Below are positions 13,901 to 28,500 of a stretch of 64,000 nt of DNA, one piece after another. Made by a program: the position numbers and the translations under genes. The notes beneath the pieces were generated by a model. It did no database searches, was not told where the DNA came from, and saw nothing but the letters and a program-made list of their open reading frames with translations. Numbering within the stretch: the stretch's first letter is position 1; every line of letters starts with the position of its first letter. Origin of the DNA: Sapria himalayana (lineage: Eukaryota > Streptophyta > Magnoliopsida > Malpighiales > Rafflesiaceae); assembly GCA_029783825.1 (NCBI GenBank), contig JAREIK010000385.1:1240001-1304000 (forward strand), written 5' to 3'.

Positions 13901-14877
13901 GGCCCGGCCCGGCGGCACGCTCGTGCCCAAAAAATTCATACCGGGCCGGCCCGTTTGACACCTCTAAAGCCATCTTCAGCAGAGTCTCAGCATGAGCCCT
14001 TTCGGTATTTTTGATAGTATTTTCTTTGCTCAAGAATCTTTGGATACTCTAATACCCAAAAAAGATACAAGAATTTTTTATTAGAAACTGATAAAATAGT
14101 AAGAAATTATGAAGTTATCATTTTAAGCTAACATTTTTTTGGTGAGCCTGAGAAGAATGAGAGTCCAGAAGATACATTTGGACCCGTTATTTTTTGTTTT
14201 ACTCATAATAAATTTTAATATCAAAAGTATACAAAAAAAAAGTGTTCATGAGGCAAAGTGTAAGTCACGAAGCATTGAGACATAAGCTTTTTTAGCCATT
14301 CATTAAACATAAAAAATTTCATTATAATTAATAAAAAATATACATGCACCCTCCCTACTTTGACAAAAAACATAATAAATTCATAAAATAAAAATTATAT
14401 TCAACTATAATATTAGTTATAAACTTTTACCAAAATAAAACATAACAAATTTATGAAATAACAACTAGAATAAATTATTTTAACTGAATTTCTTCTCTAC
14501 AAGATCATTATTATTCTCATCTAATATATCAAATAGACAAAAATGATAAAATTAAAGACTTTATAATTTGAGTACATAAGTTTTTAATAAAATTAATGCG
14601 ATAAAACTATGCGACTCAATCATACTGGAGTCTCCTAGAAATTAGATTACACCTCAAATAGTATTAATATTAAATAACTCATCATCTGAACCAATCTATT
14701 CTATCAAAGGTAAGTCATATTTTGTTTTTTTTTTTGTATATTTCCCTCTCTCAATCTAGTGTTGTACCTTACATAAATCATTCAATCATTAAAATTCAAG
14801 TCTTTCTTTTTTTTTGTATAGATCTACAAATAAATAAAAAATTATATATTAAAATAAAATAAATTTATCTAACATTG

Positions 14878-14928
<51 letters not shown>

Positions 14929-16000
14929 CTATTGAACAAAGATCTTCATAAAAAAAATAAGATGAGGTCAAAAATTTTAGCCTATCTGCTTGAATATCAT
15001 TTTTTTGATTAGAACATTACTATAATATATCCTTTATGCTTAAAAAAACTTTGGAGAGTAAGAAATAAAATAATAAATAATATAATTATTAAAAAAATAA
15101 ATTCATGTTTTTTATAAATATTTTCATCAAACTAAAAATTACTCATATTCATATATGAACTTCACTATTTGCCTAGCTAGGGAGAGAAAGTCCTCGGCAT
15201 GACCGAGGACATTCTCTCGTTCATTATTTATATCAATTTTTTACCACCCTAAATTTTTACAGCCGATGAAAAATCCAGATAGTGTAAAAACAGAGGATTA
15301 TAGAAAATTAGAAGTAAAATACATGCAAAAAGGTATTAATTTACATGGTCACTCGATGGAATCCCTATTCTACCCCCGTTAGAGAAAGGAATTTGAACCA
15401 GCGCTTTCCCAAGATACCCCAGCTGAAGACAGTGAAAAGAAGGTGACAATAAAGGCGAACTTACAGAAGGGTGGAGGGCAACGATGGCAAAGACGAAGAC
15501 TAAAATCAAGGTCACGATTATAAAGAAGGCGTTCAACCCGCAGTCTTGCCCAGATGGTGTGAACCAGTGGAATAGAAATCCCGACAGGACGAATGCTGCA
15601 GAATAACACACCAGCGAAACAATGAATAGAGCAATGTACCTGAATGAAGCAGATTGAATAATACATCAGAATGGCACCACAATTAGCAGCAGAGAAAAAA
15701 AAAGCACCATCGCACAAGGCAACAGTAACACAGACCAGAATTGCTCATCATATGCTACCCATTTGTTATTCCAGCCATGAACAAAATCCAGCAAGAGCAC
15801 AACTTGGACAAGAAGGAACAATCCCGCCCCAAATTTTGATGCTGCCTCTGCAAGGGCAAAAGAAATAGTTGGAACACTTTAGTCTCACATTGCATAACCC
15901 TTTATGCAATAATTATTGATGTCATGAAATTAGGGTTCATTCGAGAGAGAGAGAGAAAGAGAGAGAGGCGAAGGAATAAGAAAAAGAAAAAAAAAAGAAC

Positions 16001-16038
<38 letters not shown>

Positions 16039-16533
16039 TAAAACAAAAAATAAATAAAATAAACTAACAAAATAATATTAGACCTCAAAATCACCTTCAA
16101 GTTAGAGCATACATGTTGCAAACATGTAACTTAAAAAAAAAAACTTAAATATGATCCTCTGAGCACCTTTTCAAAGGTATTTGTAAAGGTAGCACATGGG
16201 GCATGATGGGCCCAAGTTTTTTGTGGCCCGATTGAGCCACATGTTGTACCTGGCACGACATGGTTTGGGTGCCAGACCATGCCGTCCTTGAATGGAAACA
16301 ACCAAGGGCAGTTGGGTACGGTCCGATGGCCCAATGTCTACCTAGGTTAGGTAGGTCCATACGTCAACCCCAGCACGATCATGTACGTGGGCATATGACA
16401 AACCTAGCTTAGCCTGGGTGTAGTCCAAGTAATGGACTAAGTTGGACCTTGATCAAAGCTATCTAGTCGACCGACCACAGTCCTTTCCGGGTTGGCCTGA
16501 CTACGAAATAGGCTAGCCTAGACAAAACCAAGC

Positions 16534-16580
<47 letters not shown>

Positions 16581-19500
16581 TAATTTAAAAAAACTTTAAT
16601 AACATAAAAAATAACTTTAATTTAAAACTATATTATAACTTAAACATATGAAATAAAAAAAAATATTCAAATTCTTAAACTAAAAAGAAAAAAAAAAGTT
16701 TTGATTTAATCATATAATTTATATTCTAATTTTAGTACGTAAATAATCATCAGTGTACTATTTCAATTTATTAAGTATGACAAATCTTTTATAATATTCA
16801 ATTGTGATTTTTTTTAATCCAATATTTCCTTAAGCCAGATAAGCACCACGAACATTCATCAAGGCCCCAAAGTGATAGCAACGCTATCCCCATCCCCTCG
16901 CATAGTTGCCTAGCCCATGAGGATGAAGCTCACATGCTCAGAATTCAGCATCCCCACCAGTTGGACCACATGTGTCGTGGACAATATCTAATTATTATTT
17001 TGTCCTATTTTAAAATAATATTTACAATAATTAAAAAAAATATCAATACTACCCTTGATAATAGAGAGATCAATAGAAAAAACATCATTTTAGATAGCAC
17101 AGTATAGATAGATTCATATGATTTTTAACAATTAAAGTTATTTAAATTTTTAATTATATTGCGTAACAAGATAAAATAATAATTAGTATGAGTGTCTAAG
17201 TATCTTGACAGCTTATATCTATTTGACCTATGATCTCATCATTTATCCTTAGCTAATAGAATAAAAAAATCATCTTTGAATAAATACAACTATCATATTT
17301 ATTTTCATAATATTTAAATAAATTTTGTAGTTTTTCATTAATTTAATTTTTTTTTCATATGTTTGATTCATACAAATACATATGCATTTCATAGTATTTT
17401 TAATCCCTTCAATTTTAAACCATGTAATCCATACATGTAGCTAAGCAATAAAAAAATAGAATTATTATTTAAATTTTTAAATACTTTCTTTTCATATTAA
17501 TAATTATGTTATTAAAATATATAAGTGTTCTCTGTGTTAGTTGAATGTACAACTCATTTTAAAAATATACTTAAGTTAAAAGTAGTATTGAAAAGAGTAT
17601 ACAGATGAACATCATTGAGTCACAATATAATTTATTAATTAATATGTCACTGATTTTTATAAAGTCAGATATAACAAGTTTGTATCTAACATATGAATCC
17701 GACATCTAATACATTAAATTCTAATTATGTTTCACATCTAGTAGTTTTTTTTTCTTTTTCATATCTGACTTACGTAGACTACAAAATTTTATAATGTACT
17801 AGATGTTACAATATTTATTAATAAATCTTGAATTAATTCTAAAAAGATAAAATTTATTTTTAAATTAGCCTATATTATTATGTTTATTATGTGACGCATA
17901 TAACTAACTTAAAAAAAATTCTACCAAATAACCTATTTTATAGTTTGTTACGAATATATTTACTATGGTATTTTATTTGGTATTTTATATTTATTTAAGA
18001 CTCATCAAACTTTCATATATGATATGCCTAATATGAGAATATATAATCTCACAAAAAAATAATATTTTTTTTATTTAATTTCTAGTTAGAATCAACCTAA
18101 TAAATGATAATACTTGCAAAAAAAAATAACATCATAACTATTTCATATATTAAATATCAGAAAGATCAATCCACAATATTTTCTAACAAAATTAATTATT
18201 AATTATATTAAATTTAAATTTTTGTAATCCATCAATTCTATTAATAGACAGAAATCCTATAATAAGTAGACTAAATATAATCATACATTAAATAAACTAG
18301 CAAAGAATTTTTCATAAAGTTTAATGAAAGACTCATATTAACAACCAACTTAATAATACATTGTTTTGCAAATTTATAGTTGTAAATGAATGGGATGATT
18401 GAACCTAAAATTTATCCAAATTCGACAACCTCACGCATGGCCAAGTTGAGTTTAGCTAAAATTCAATATCAATATTGTTGTATATGTAATTTGTTTTTTA
18501 TTTAATAATCTGTTTGTATAATCAAATGTCTTTTCTGTTTTTAATATTTTCATGTAAGTGTAGGAAAGGAAATATTAAAAGACCGGGGATGTAGCAGTAA
18601 CACAATAATGGAGGTCCCACTGCGGTTAAATGAACCGGATGTTTATTTTTCATATAAAATGATTTGTAATTTATTTTTCGGGTGGCAGTTTTGACTCGTT
18701 GAACTATTCATCATCCCTCTCTTCTCTCTGCGCGAATCACGACTGATGCATGCTGCATACTATAAGACGTTCTGTTTTTGGTTTTAATCTGCAACACATA
18801 AGCATTTTTTGGTGGAGGTAGCTAGTCATACTGAGCGACTAGCGAACCACGTTATTTTTCGGTGTTGTTTTTCTCGTTTTTGATTCTGTAGTTGATGCTT
18901 GCTAAATTGGGATCATATTGCTTGTTTTTCTGTGTTTTCTATTGTTTCTGTTTTTAATCTCACTACCATTGAAGCACAATTACCCAATAAATATATTATA
19001 TTTTTTGATAGATTATTCAATGATCTCCTAAGGTGTCATGTCTGATAACTAATTTTGCAATTAAAATTTTTTTAAAATACATATATTACATCAAATTTAC
19101 TTCCACTTGTATATCATTTTTCTTTTTAATTATGTTAAAATAATTCAAATTTATATATCTTTGTATATGAAGCCTAGATTTTTTAGGTGTATGCGATGAC
19201 ATATGACTATGAGACAAATCAATCTTATATATTTTAATTTGAATGTCATTATCTAAATCAAAGTTATCTATAATATAATTTTATTTTCATTAAAATCATT
19301 ATTTTTCATTTTTTATAACAATTAATTATATGATATTATTTAATTTAGAGAGTTATGAATAAATAGAGTTTTTTTAATTATTATATATATTTATAACTTT
19401 AACTCAGATATTTATCTAGTATATAAAACTCTAAAAAAATCAACAAATACGAAATTATAGACACGTACCATGATACCAAAAACCATGGTTCAATTCACCA

Positions 19501-22500
19501 TATCAAATGCTCACTATTGCCAATTACAAATTTAATTATAAATGCAAAAAAAATTTAAACAAAAAATTTAAAAATTTGACTTTTAAGAATTAGAGAAGAG
19601 AGAGTTATAGTTTGAAAATTAAAAAATATAAATTTTATTTACTCATTTATAAATTCTTTAAAACTTGAAATATTCCTTTTTTACTTTTTTTATTAACACA
19701 GTACTTTTGTTCGTTGGATTCTATCTAGCTTGTCAAAAACAAGATCCAAAAAATAAGGCAGGATGAAGCTTTTAAAAAAATAATGCTTCCATTATAGTGT
19801 ACACACATGACCACTAGCACATCAACGATCAAATTCTAAGCATTAACGTCAAGCATCCATTGCAATGCCCAACGATGGGATTGCCATTGCGAGTTGTAAT
19901 GTAATATTTTATAAATTTTACCATCTTTATTAATATGGATTCATTAGCAATAATTCTGTACCGACCCAAATTCATTAAAAAAGGGCATTAACTGCACACG
20001 CCATATCTAGCTAGTTTTTAATTATTTTGGTACATAAATTTCACGTGCCTAGTCAAATCAAGTTCTACCTTACTCAACCCATGACCAAGGCTCAAATCAC
20101 ATCTTAAGTCACAAGTGCCAATTTTGGCCTAATGCGAACGACCACTTGGGTTGTCAAATTTGAAGATCAAACTAGATGTATCAAATGGGCCGGCCTAGCC
20201 CAGCCCGATTTTGGGCAACCCAATCGGGCTACCATACCGTGCATGGCCTGGCATGGTAACTATTTCATGCCGGTCCGGCATAGACCCACGGCCGAAAACC
20301 GCCGGGTTCGACCCGATTGGGATCGAACAAAACCCTAATTTTTAAAAAAAATTAGGGTTTTAGCAGCACCCTCCATGCATCTTCGCCCTTTTGGGGCTCG
20401 GCGAGCCTAGCCTGTTGGGCATCGGCTCATATTGATTACATTCGGTGCGTGATCACATGTTGTGCCCACGGGCCAGCATGAAACAAAGTGCCAAGGCACA
20501 GCACTGTAGCGTGTCGGGCCCATGCAGAGCCGGGCCGGCCAGACCCATTTGACACGTCTAGATCAAACCACCCAACTCGCCACAGCCTGAGTCATGATAC
20601 ATTGTTGACCCACTCATGTGCTAGGCATGCATCTAGTCATGCAAGGCCATGCCTAAGATATTTTTTTGTGAGTTATGTCGCAGGCCATACCCAACCACCC
20701 AACCATTTTGTCATCACTCACCTCTGGATGTCTATAATTGACTCACTAATAATCATGTATACAATAGGTATCAAACTATCACATATAAAATAGCAATCAA
20801 TTTCAACAAATTTCATCCTATCCTAAAATATCAAATTGAATGAATACATCAAATTGTATGACATTCATAAAAAAATATCATTGGTCTTTGAAATGACAAG
20901 CCTAAATCCTTAATAAAAAAAAATCACTAGAGCTTACAAATAAATAATATGATAGCTTTGTACTTGATTTCTATGCTAAATCTTAAAACAATGATTTACT
21001 AGTCACCTTTTAAAATAAAAAAAAAATTAAGAAAAAAAATAATATCTTATAGTAAATCATCTCTGTGATTATTGAAGTCTAAAAAAAACTGAGTACACAT
21101 CTACTCAATTATGCCGTTAATTTATGAATAAAATTCCGTCTTAGAGTAATCTTGTACTTGATAATTTGAGAACTACGTTTATATAAATTTGTTTATAAAA
21201 ATTTAAAAAAAAATAATTATACTAATATTATAAATGATATTTGGTTATATAACATAGTTAAATTTTTAATGATTCTCCTATATTTGAAGAAATCAACGAA
21301 AACATTAATACATGTGAATAAGTTTATACTCAAATCAAGTGGTGAATCAAGTAGAACATATATTCTCATACTTTGTTTAAACTAGTGGTGTCAACTAAGT
21401 CACAAGGCATTAAAAAATTAATTTTTTTTTATGGTATGCCCAAGCACGGCATGACCTAGTTTAGAGTCGTACTTGGACCAGTCTCATGTCGGCTCACAAC
21501 ACGGCTTAGACCATGTCGGGCCAGAGTTGATGGCACAAGAGGTGTGGCACGGCACAACCCAGCAAGACAGCCTGTGCAAGCCAATTTCAGCCCAGCTAGC
21601 CAAACAAACTAGCTTGGACGAACATTATCTGACACATGTCAGCACGACCTAGACAACTGGTATGCCAATGGGCCATTCCAAGCTACCCATTTGTAGAGTT
21701 TACCAGCATGATACAGCCTATGCTAAAAATCATGTCGTGTTGGGCACAACATGATGGCTTGAATGAGCCTTAAAAAATAAGCAATATCAGTATAACACAA
21801 CTCATTTGACACCTACAGTTCAAACAAAATATTTAAAACATACTTCATCTAAAAAAAAAAATCTTATCACCTAAATTTTCAACCTCAATACCCAAAAAAT
21901 ATTTAAGACATTTTAAAATATTTATCTAAAATTTGATATATAAAAATAACTTCAATTAAAATATATTCAACAAATCATCTCTTATAGTCAAAATATTATC
22001 ATTATATGCTATTAATATCATATATTATCATTTTAATCTATGTTGATAGAAATACAAATAATTCTATAAGTTCGCCTAATATTAAAAATAATGAGCATTG
22101 AAAAGAATATATTAAATTACACTCTAAGAGATTACTTAATATTATAAAGAATCATCCACGATCTACACACTATGCATGTGCTCTCCAAAATCATAAAACA
22201 TTGTGGTTATTTTCTAAATACTATTTTCTCAAGATCATCATGAAGGAATATATTTCTCACATCCAACTGATATACATCTAGAGGTGTCAAACGGGCCGGC
22301 CCGACACGGCCCGGCCCTTTTTTTTAGGGCACGGTTTAAAAATAGCCAAACCCAGCACGGCCCGTAGGCACGGCGGGCCGAGCCCGGCACGGCCTGTAGG
22401 CACGAGAAGCCGTGCCGTGCCTTGCCTGGTCCGCTCGGGCTTGCCTGTCCGAGCAGTTCAGGATACGGGAAGACCGCGGGTCGGGTCGAATCAGAACCGA

Positions 22501-25500
22501 CCCACGGTCTTTTTTTGCGGGGAGGGGCATCCTGGGGTCGGGCTCACGGGAGACCCGGCACGGGACTGACCCGTGTCGGGGTGTCGTGCCGCGTGCCGAA
22601 TCGTGCCGGATCAGGCACGGCACGCGGCTAACCCGTGCATGGCACGGGCCCGGGCACAGAATTTTTCCGTGTCGTGCCTCGTGTCGGGCCGGGCCAGCCC
22701 GGTAGACACCTGTATATACATCCCATCTATGAGAAACAATAGTAAGGGCAGCTTAATTGTGATCATCTTTGATCACACACAAAAATATCTCACTAATTCA
22801 TATTATAAGTTTGTGTAAATCTCGATTATCAACCTAGTCTTAAGCCAAACAGCCTTCGTTTCAAGTCTAATTTTCACTATATGCACCCACTTGCATACTA
22901 ATTCATATCATTACACTTTTATTGAAAAACATTGAAACATCATATGTATGATTGAAAGTAATTTTACTTAATTCATTCAATATCACATAACATTATCTTA
23001 GATGACTATGTATTTTGGAAAGAATATTAAGAATCATACAATTATCAAACGAGATCAAAAAATTAAAATATGCCAAATTATAATAAGAATAAGAGAGCAC
23101 TCATAACAATAAATATTTAGTAGAATACATCCTTAATTCCACTCATATAGCAATCAAAAGGTCCAAGAAACTACTATAAATTGAATCAACTGCCACAATA
23201 AATAACTCATTTAGAAAATATTATGAACTAGACATATTCATCTATTATATACCTTTTAATTAGGTCATCAAATTTTTCAACATTTTATCTATCTTTATTG
23301 GGAAGACTCACATCTAGTATCTTGTGAAATACTCATGTTAGACTCCTCTCACTACTATCAAAACAAGTCTCATTACTCTCCTAAATAAGAGAGCACGAGG
23401 CACGGCACGGAAAAATTCCGTGCCCGGGTTAGGCAAGAGCCGTGCCGTGCCTGACTCGGCACGGTTCGGCCTGCGGCACGGCACACCGGCACGAGTTTGT
23501 CCCATGCCGGGTGTCCCGTGAGCCCGACCCCACGATGGGCCCTCCCGCAAAAAAGACCACGGGTCGGGTCTGATTCGACCCGACCCGCAGTCCCCCCGAA
23601 TCCCGAACCATACGGACATGCGAGCCTGAGCGGGCCTGGCAAGGCACGGCACGGCTGGCCGTGTCTGCGGGCCGTGTCGGGCCCAGCTATTTTAAACCGT
23701 GTCGTGCCTGGCCCGGCACGGCAGCATGCTCGTGCTCAAAAAATTCGGGCCGGGCCTGGCCAACCCGGCCCATTTGACACCTCTAATTATAACACATGTA
23801 ATATCATGTGTAAGAGCATGATCAATTGTTATCAGAATCAACTGTTACCCTATGATGAGTAATAAATAGATGGGAAAGTTATCATATCTATGTAGATAAT
23901 GTCCAAATGTGCACTATCATATGTAATATCATATAAGCATTTCAAGAAAAACTTATCCTCAAATAACATCATATTTGCACTCATTATAATTCTCTTAGCG
24001 TCTAATGAGTAGTCATCTTCTATATTTACCTCTAGTACCAGAATGCCCAATAAATATATACTTAATAACACGAGTTGTCATCTCCTCTATGTTTATATAG
24101 AAATACTGAGCAAAATAAGTACACTAAAAAATATAAAATAAAATATAAAATAAAAACTATCTTAAAAACAAAAGATAATATAATGCGACTTGAAAGGACC
24201 AAAAAAATATTCGATTGATTAAAAAATTATTGATAATTACCATTTCTTCCTAAAAATGTATAAGAACACTTATGTGTGGTGAACGTATCATTAATTAAAA
24301 GTTAATTCTTCCTCTCAACTATCTTATTTAATGCATGAGTGCTAGCATGGGATGCTTCATGAATTATATTATATTTTACAAAAAAAAAAATTAATGAAAA
24401 ATATATTCTAAAATATTATTATTTTTTATCATTTTAATACTACAAAAAAATTGCATTATTATTCTCTTTAAAATTTATAAATATAAATAAAATTTAACAT
24501 TTTCCTTTACAAACTAACAATCATATAAATCTAGTATGCTCTTCAACATAGAAACAAAATATCTAATATCATCATGCATGGTCATCTTATAAGATTCCAA
24601 TACATCTAAATAAATTAGATAAAACAAGTCTCCGCTAAAACCCTACTAACATGTCAGATAGGAAAAACTCTAATATACCTTAATAACTAACATACTTTGT
24701 AATTAATAAAAATCAACATCTTAATACTTGATTCCAAAATCTTCATCTTATTTAATGATGCATCTCCAAGCAGAGAGTATGTGATTCGTGAATCAATGAT
24801 ATTCAAACACCTATAAAAGATATTGTGGGTATAAAAAAAATTTATGATCTATATTGCTCAATTCCTAAGAAATTTATCTAGCAAGCAAATCTAGTACAAA
24901 CAATATTTGAAAATAAAAAAATATACAACAATTTACTTATTTAATAAAATAACTAAATTAAAATAAATTATAATAAAATTATAGAATAATGAAACATAAA
25001 GATGTCTAATGAGTTAGGCAACCTAAGCCCAGCATGAGGCACTACACAAAAATGTCATATTGAGCACAACACGACACAATCCAAAATCTCCTCTTTGATT
25101 ATAATAAATATGCCATCTAGACCACTGTGGTGTTGACCCATAGCACGAGCCACGTGTCATGCCTAACACGGATCCAACCAGTGCCACATTTAAAAGTTCC
25201 ATCCATATTATATTTATAATGATTGATTATGACCAACAGGAGACTAGACTATCGATGTCTTGTCGGCCACCACATGTCATAATAAAAATAGATTAACTAA
25301 TATTATTAGCCAATGAATTAGATCTAATGGCAATTTAAAAGAAATATGATGAATACCAAATTTCCACCCAAAAAAATAAATTAATTAAAAAATAAAAATA
25401 TATATATTTAAAAAAAAATTATAAAAAATTTATTAACATTTTTTTATTTTTATAATTTATTTATAATTTCTCATCTCCTCTTTGATTAGCATTGTCATAA

Positions 25501-28500
25501 ATCATAACATTCGATGCCTAGTATCTAATTTATTTTTACAAGTTTGTTTTATTTTCAAAAATTTTTATTATTATTATATTTTTTATTTGATTGAGCAATT
25601 TTGATTGACAAAGACAAAGTAATAAAACGATTATTTTTGTAGAATTGTTATCTATTACCGAGTTAAAGATACACATTGTGTATTTATTTTTTAAATTATT
25701 TTTAGTTAAATTTAATAAAATTATAACAAGTCAAAATTTCTTTCATACTCAAAAAACTTAACTAAATTAAAAAAATAATAAATACTATAAAAATAAAATA
25801 TACTTTACATGTATAATGACACCCAACCAAAAGGGTCTTAGACTAGATTGTCTCTCAAAGCTGCAATTCATGCACCTAAAAAAACCTAAGAATAAAATAT
25901 ATATCAATAGTACAAACACACTTTAAGATAGTGAGTACAGATGATATTGAACATTTTAAGAAATATGTTAATTAATACATCAAAAAATATAGCACATTAA
26001 AACTCAGGCAAATCTAACTTAACGGCAATAACTTTAAAATTAAATTAACAACTTGAACAGCCCATTCATTTATCACTATAAGTATACAAGAGAAGACGTG
26101 ACAAAATCATCATAAAGATGAGTCTCCCAAATTGATTTTTGGATATCTTAAATTATTTTATCTTATGAACAAATACATTCAACCAACTTATCATAGGATC
26201 ATTAGTTTGATTAATATAAATCATTTAATAAAAAATTAAACAATATTTAATAATAAACCAACTTAGGACATAAAAAAAAATAATTTTCATGAGATTTGAT
26301 ATTTGAATTAATCATGAAACTAATACATTCGCATGCATAATAGCCCACTTTATTGATTCTAAGTAAAAACTAAATAAAAAAATATTATGATTTTTTGAGA
26401 TTCTTCATCATCAATATGACCTCATTGTTTAATGTGTCAAATATCTTTATGAAATATGAATTCCAAAATAAATTTTAGTATCTTATTCAATAATGCTTTA
26501 AATAATAATATAACATTAATATGCTTATTAAAATCATAAAAAATAAACTCTTATTTGAAATTTATCATGTTATACATATATATCATATAACTAATCTAAT
26601 AGTACAAGTGAAAAAAAAATATAATTCATTCCACATAAATCACATAAAAAATATATTAAAATAACTTAAGATACCTTATAAACTACACGAGTTTGACACT
26701 CTATGTAAGTAATCATGCCTCGAAAAAAAAAACTTGAAATAAATACTAGATACCATTTGAATTAGACATACACAAAATTATCTAATTACATTTATTTAAT
26801 AAATATGATAAATTATGTAAGTCATCAGGCCTCGAGAATAAAAAACTTCAAATGAATATCATATACTAAAATAAATAATTTGGTATTTATTAATCAGACT
26901 ATGAAATAAAAAATTCAATCATGAAATTCCTTATTATTTTTTATAATATGACAATTATATATTCGTCTACATATAGTCTCATCACATATATTACACTTGG
27001 GTGTATATTCAATATTAGTAACTTATTTAATAAATATAGATAATACTTAAATTTTATGTCATTATCATTAAAATAAAAATTAATTATTTAAAATATTAAT
27101 TATATATTTAATCTTTTTATTGTTTGATTACTTATATAGATCCTTAAGTTAAAATGAAATGGATGAAAAACACCTAAGAAGCACGGACACGGACACGAAC
27201 ACGAGAATACGACAAAGCAAAATACGGGGATACGGTAAATTCTAAAAAAACTAGGATACAAATATGACCAGGATATGACATGATAAAAAAAATAAAAAAA
27301 AAAATAAAAATTATTAATTATAAATATTAGGTATTTATAAAATTCATTAAATTAAATTAAATTAAAATATTTTATTATATAAAATAAATATATATTATTT
27401 ATTTTATAAAATAAAAATATTTTATTTTATTTTATAAAAATATTTTATTTTATGCACATCCCCACACAAATACGCCGGCCCCTGCCTCCCCCTCAAACAT
27501 GCCCACCCCTTCCTCTCCCCTTTATTCTCGCCACCCCTTCCTCTCCCCTTTATTCTCGCCACCCCTTCCTCTCCCCTTTATTCTCGCCACCCCTTCCTCT
27601 CCCCTCAAATCGGGCCTGCTCCTGCCTCTTCCTCAAATCGCGTCCGCTCCCTACCTCACCCTCAAATCACGCCCGCCCCCTGCCAGTGGCGAATGTCGCC
27701 CATGCTGCAACGTTGGCCACCCGACGTCATCGGACGTCGGGCACTATAGGCATGGATACGGCTGCCATCTGCCGACGCAACCATCCGATAAGCCACGTGG
27801 CGTATCGGATACGAATTGTACAATGATAAGTCACGTGGCATATCGGACACGTGTCCGTGTCATGTCCACATGTCCAGGTGTCGTACACGCGGACACGACT
27901 GTAGGGAGCCGTGTCTATGTTTCCTTGAAAAACACTATAAAATATATATCATCATACAAGAATCGACCATAATAACTAAATAGTAAAATTTATAAAGAAT
28001 ATGATAAATTATTGAAATTTTATGATAATAAATATTATAATTATAGTAAGCTTTCAAGTATAAACATGAATACTATATTCAAAGATAATAATTTTTTTAT
28101 TCAATTAACTAAGAGTTAATGAAATTTATTATTTGTCAAATAAGAATGAGTTGCAAACTACTAAAATACTAATTATTATTTCATCAAATTTCATAATGAC
28201 ATTAAAAATTAACATATTAAATTGATAAAAATCATACAAATTCATATTTCTCATACTATATAAAATAGTAGGGAATTTACTAATCACTTAGATATTTAGC
28301 ATTACATAGGAGTCTATTTTTTCTGACTATGAATATGATTTCAAAAAAAAAACATGTTATTACTAAAATTATCGAATCAATTTCCTGCATTAGGGGCTAG
28401 GAGGCCTATTCATATTTCCTGCATTCAACTAAAAATATTAATCAGGTTGTGTCGGCCCAACATGACCCAAATTTTGGTGGCCTAGTCAAGCCATCGTATT

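Noticed and set aside
27452..27972. Proline/Ser-rich open frames of 124 and 157 codons
   Set aside because: Produced by a 28-bp tandem repeat inside a bounded non-coding element.
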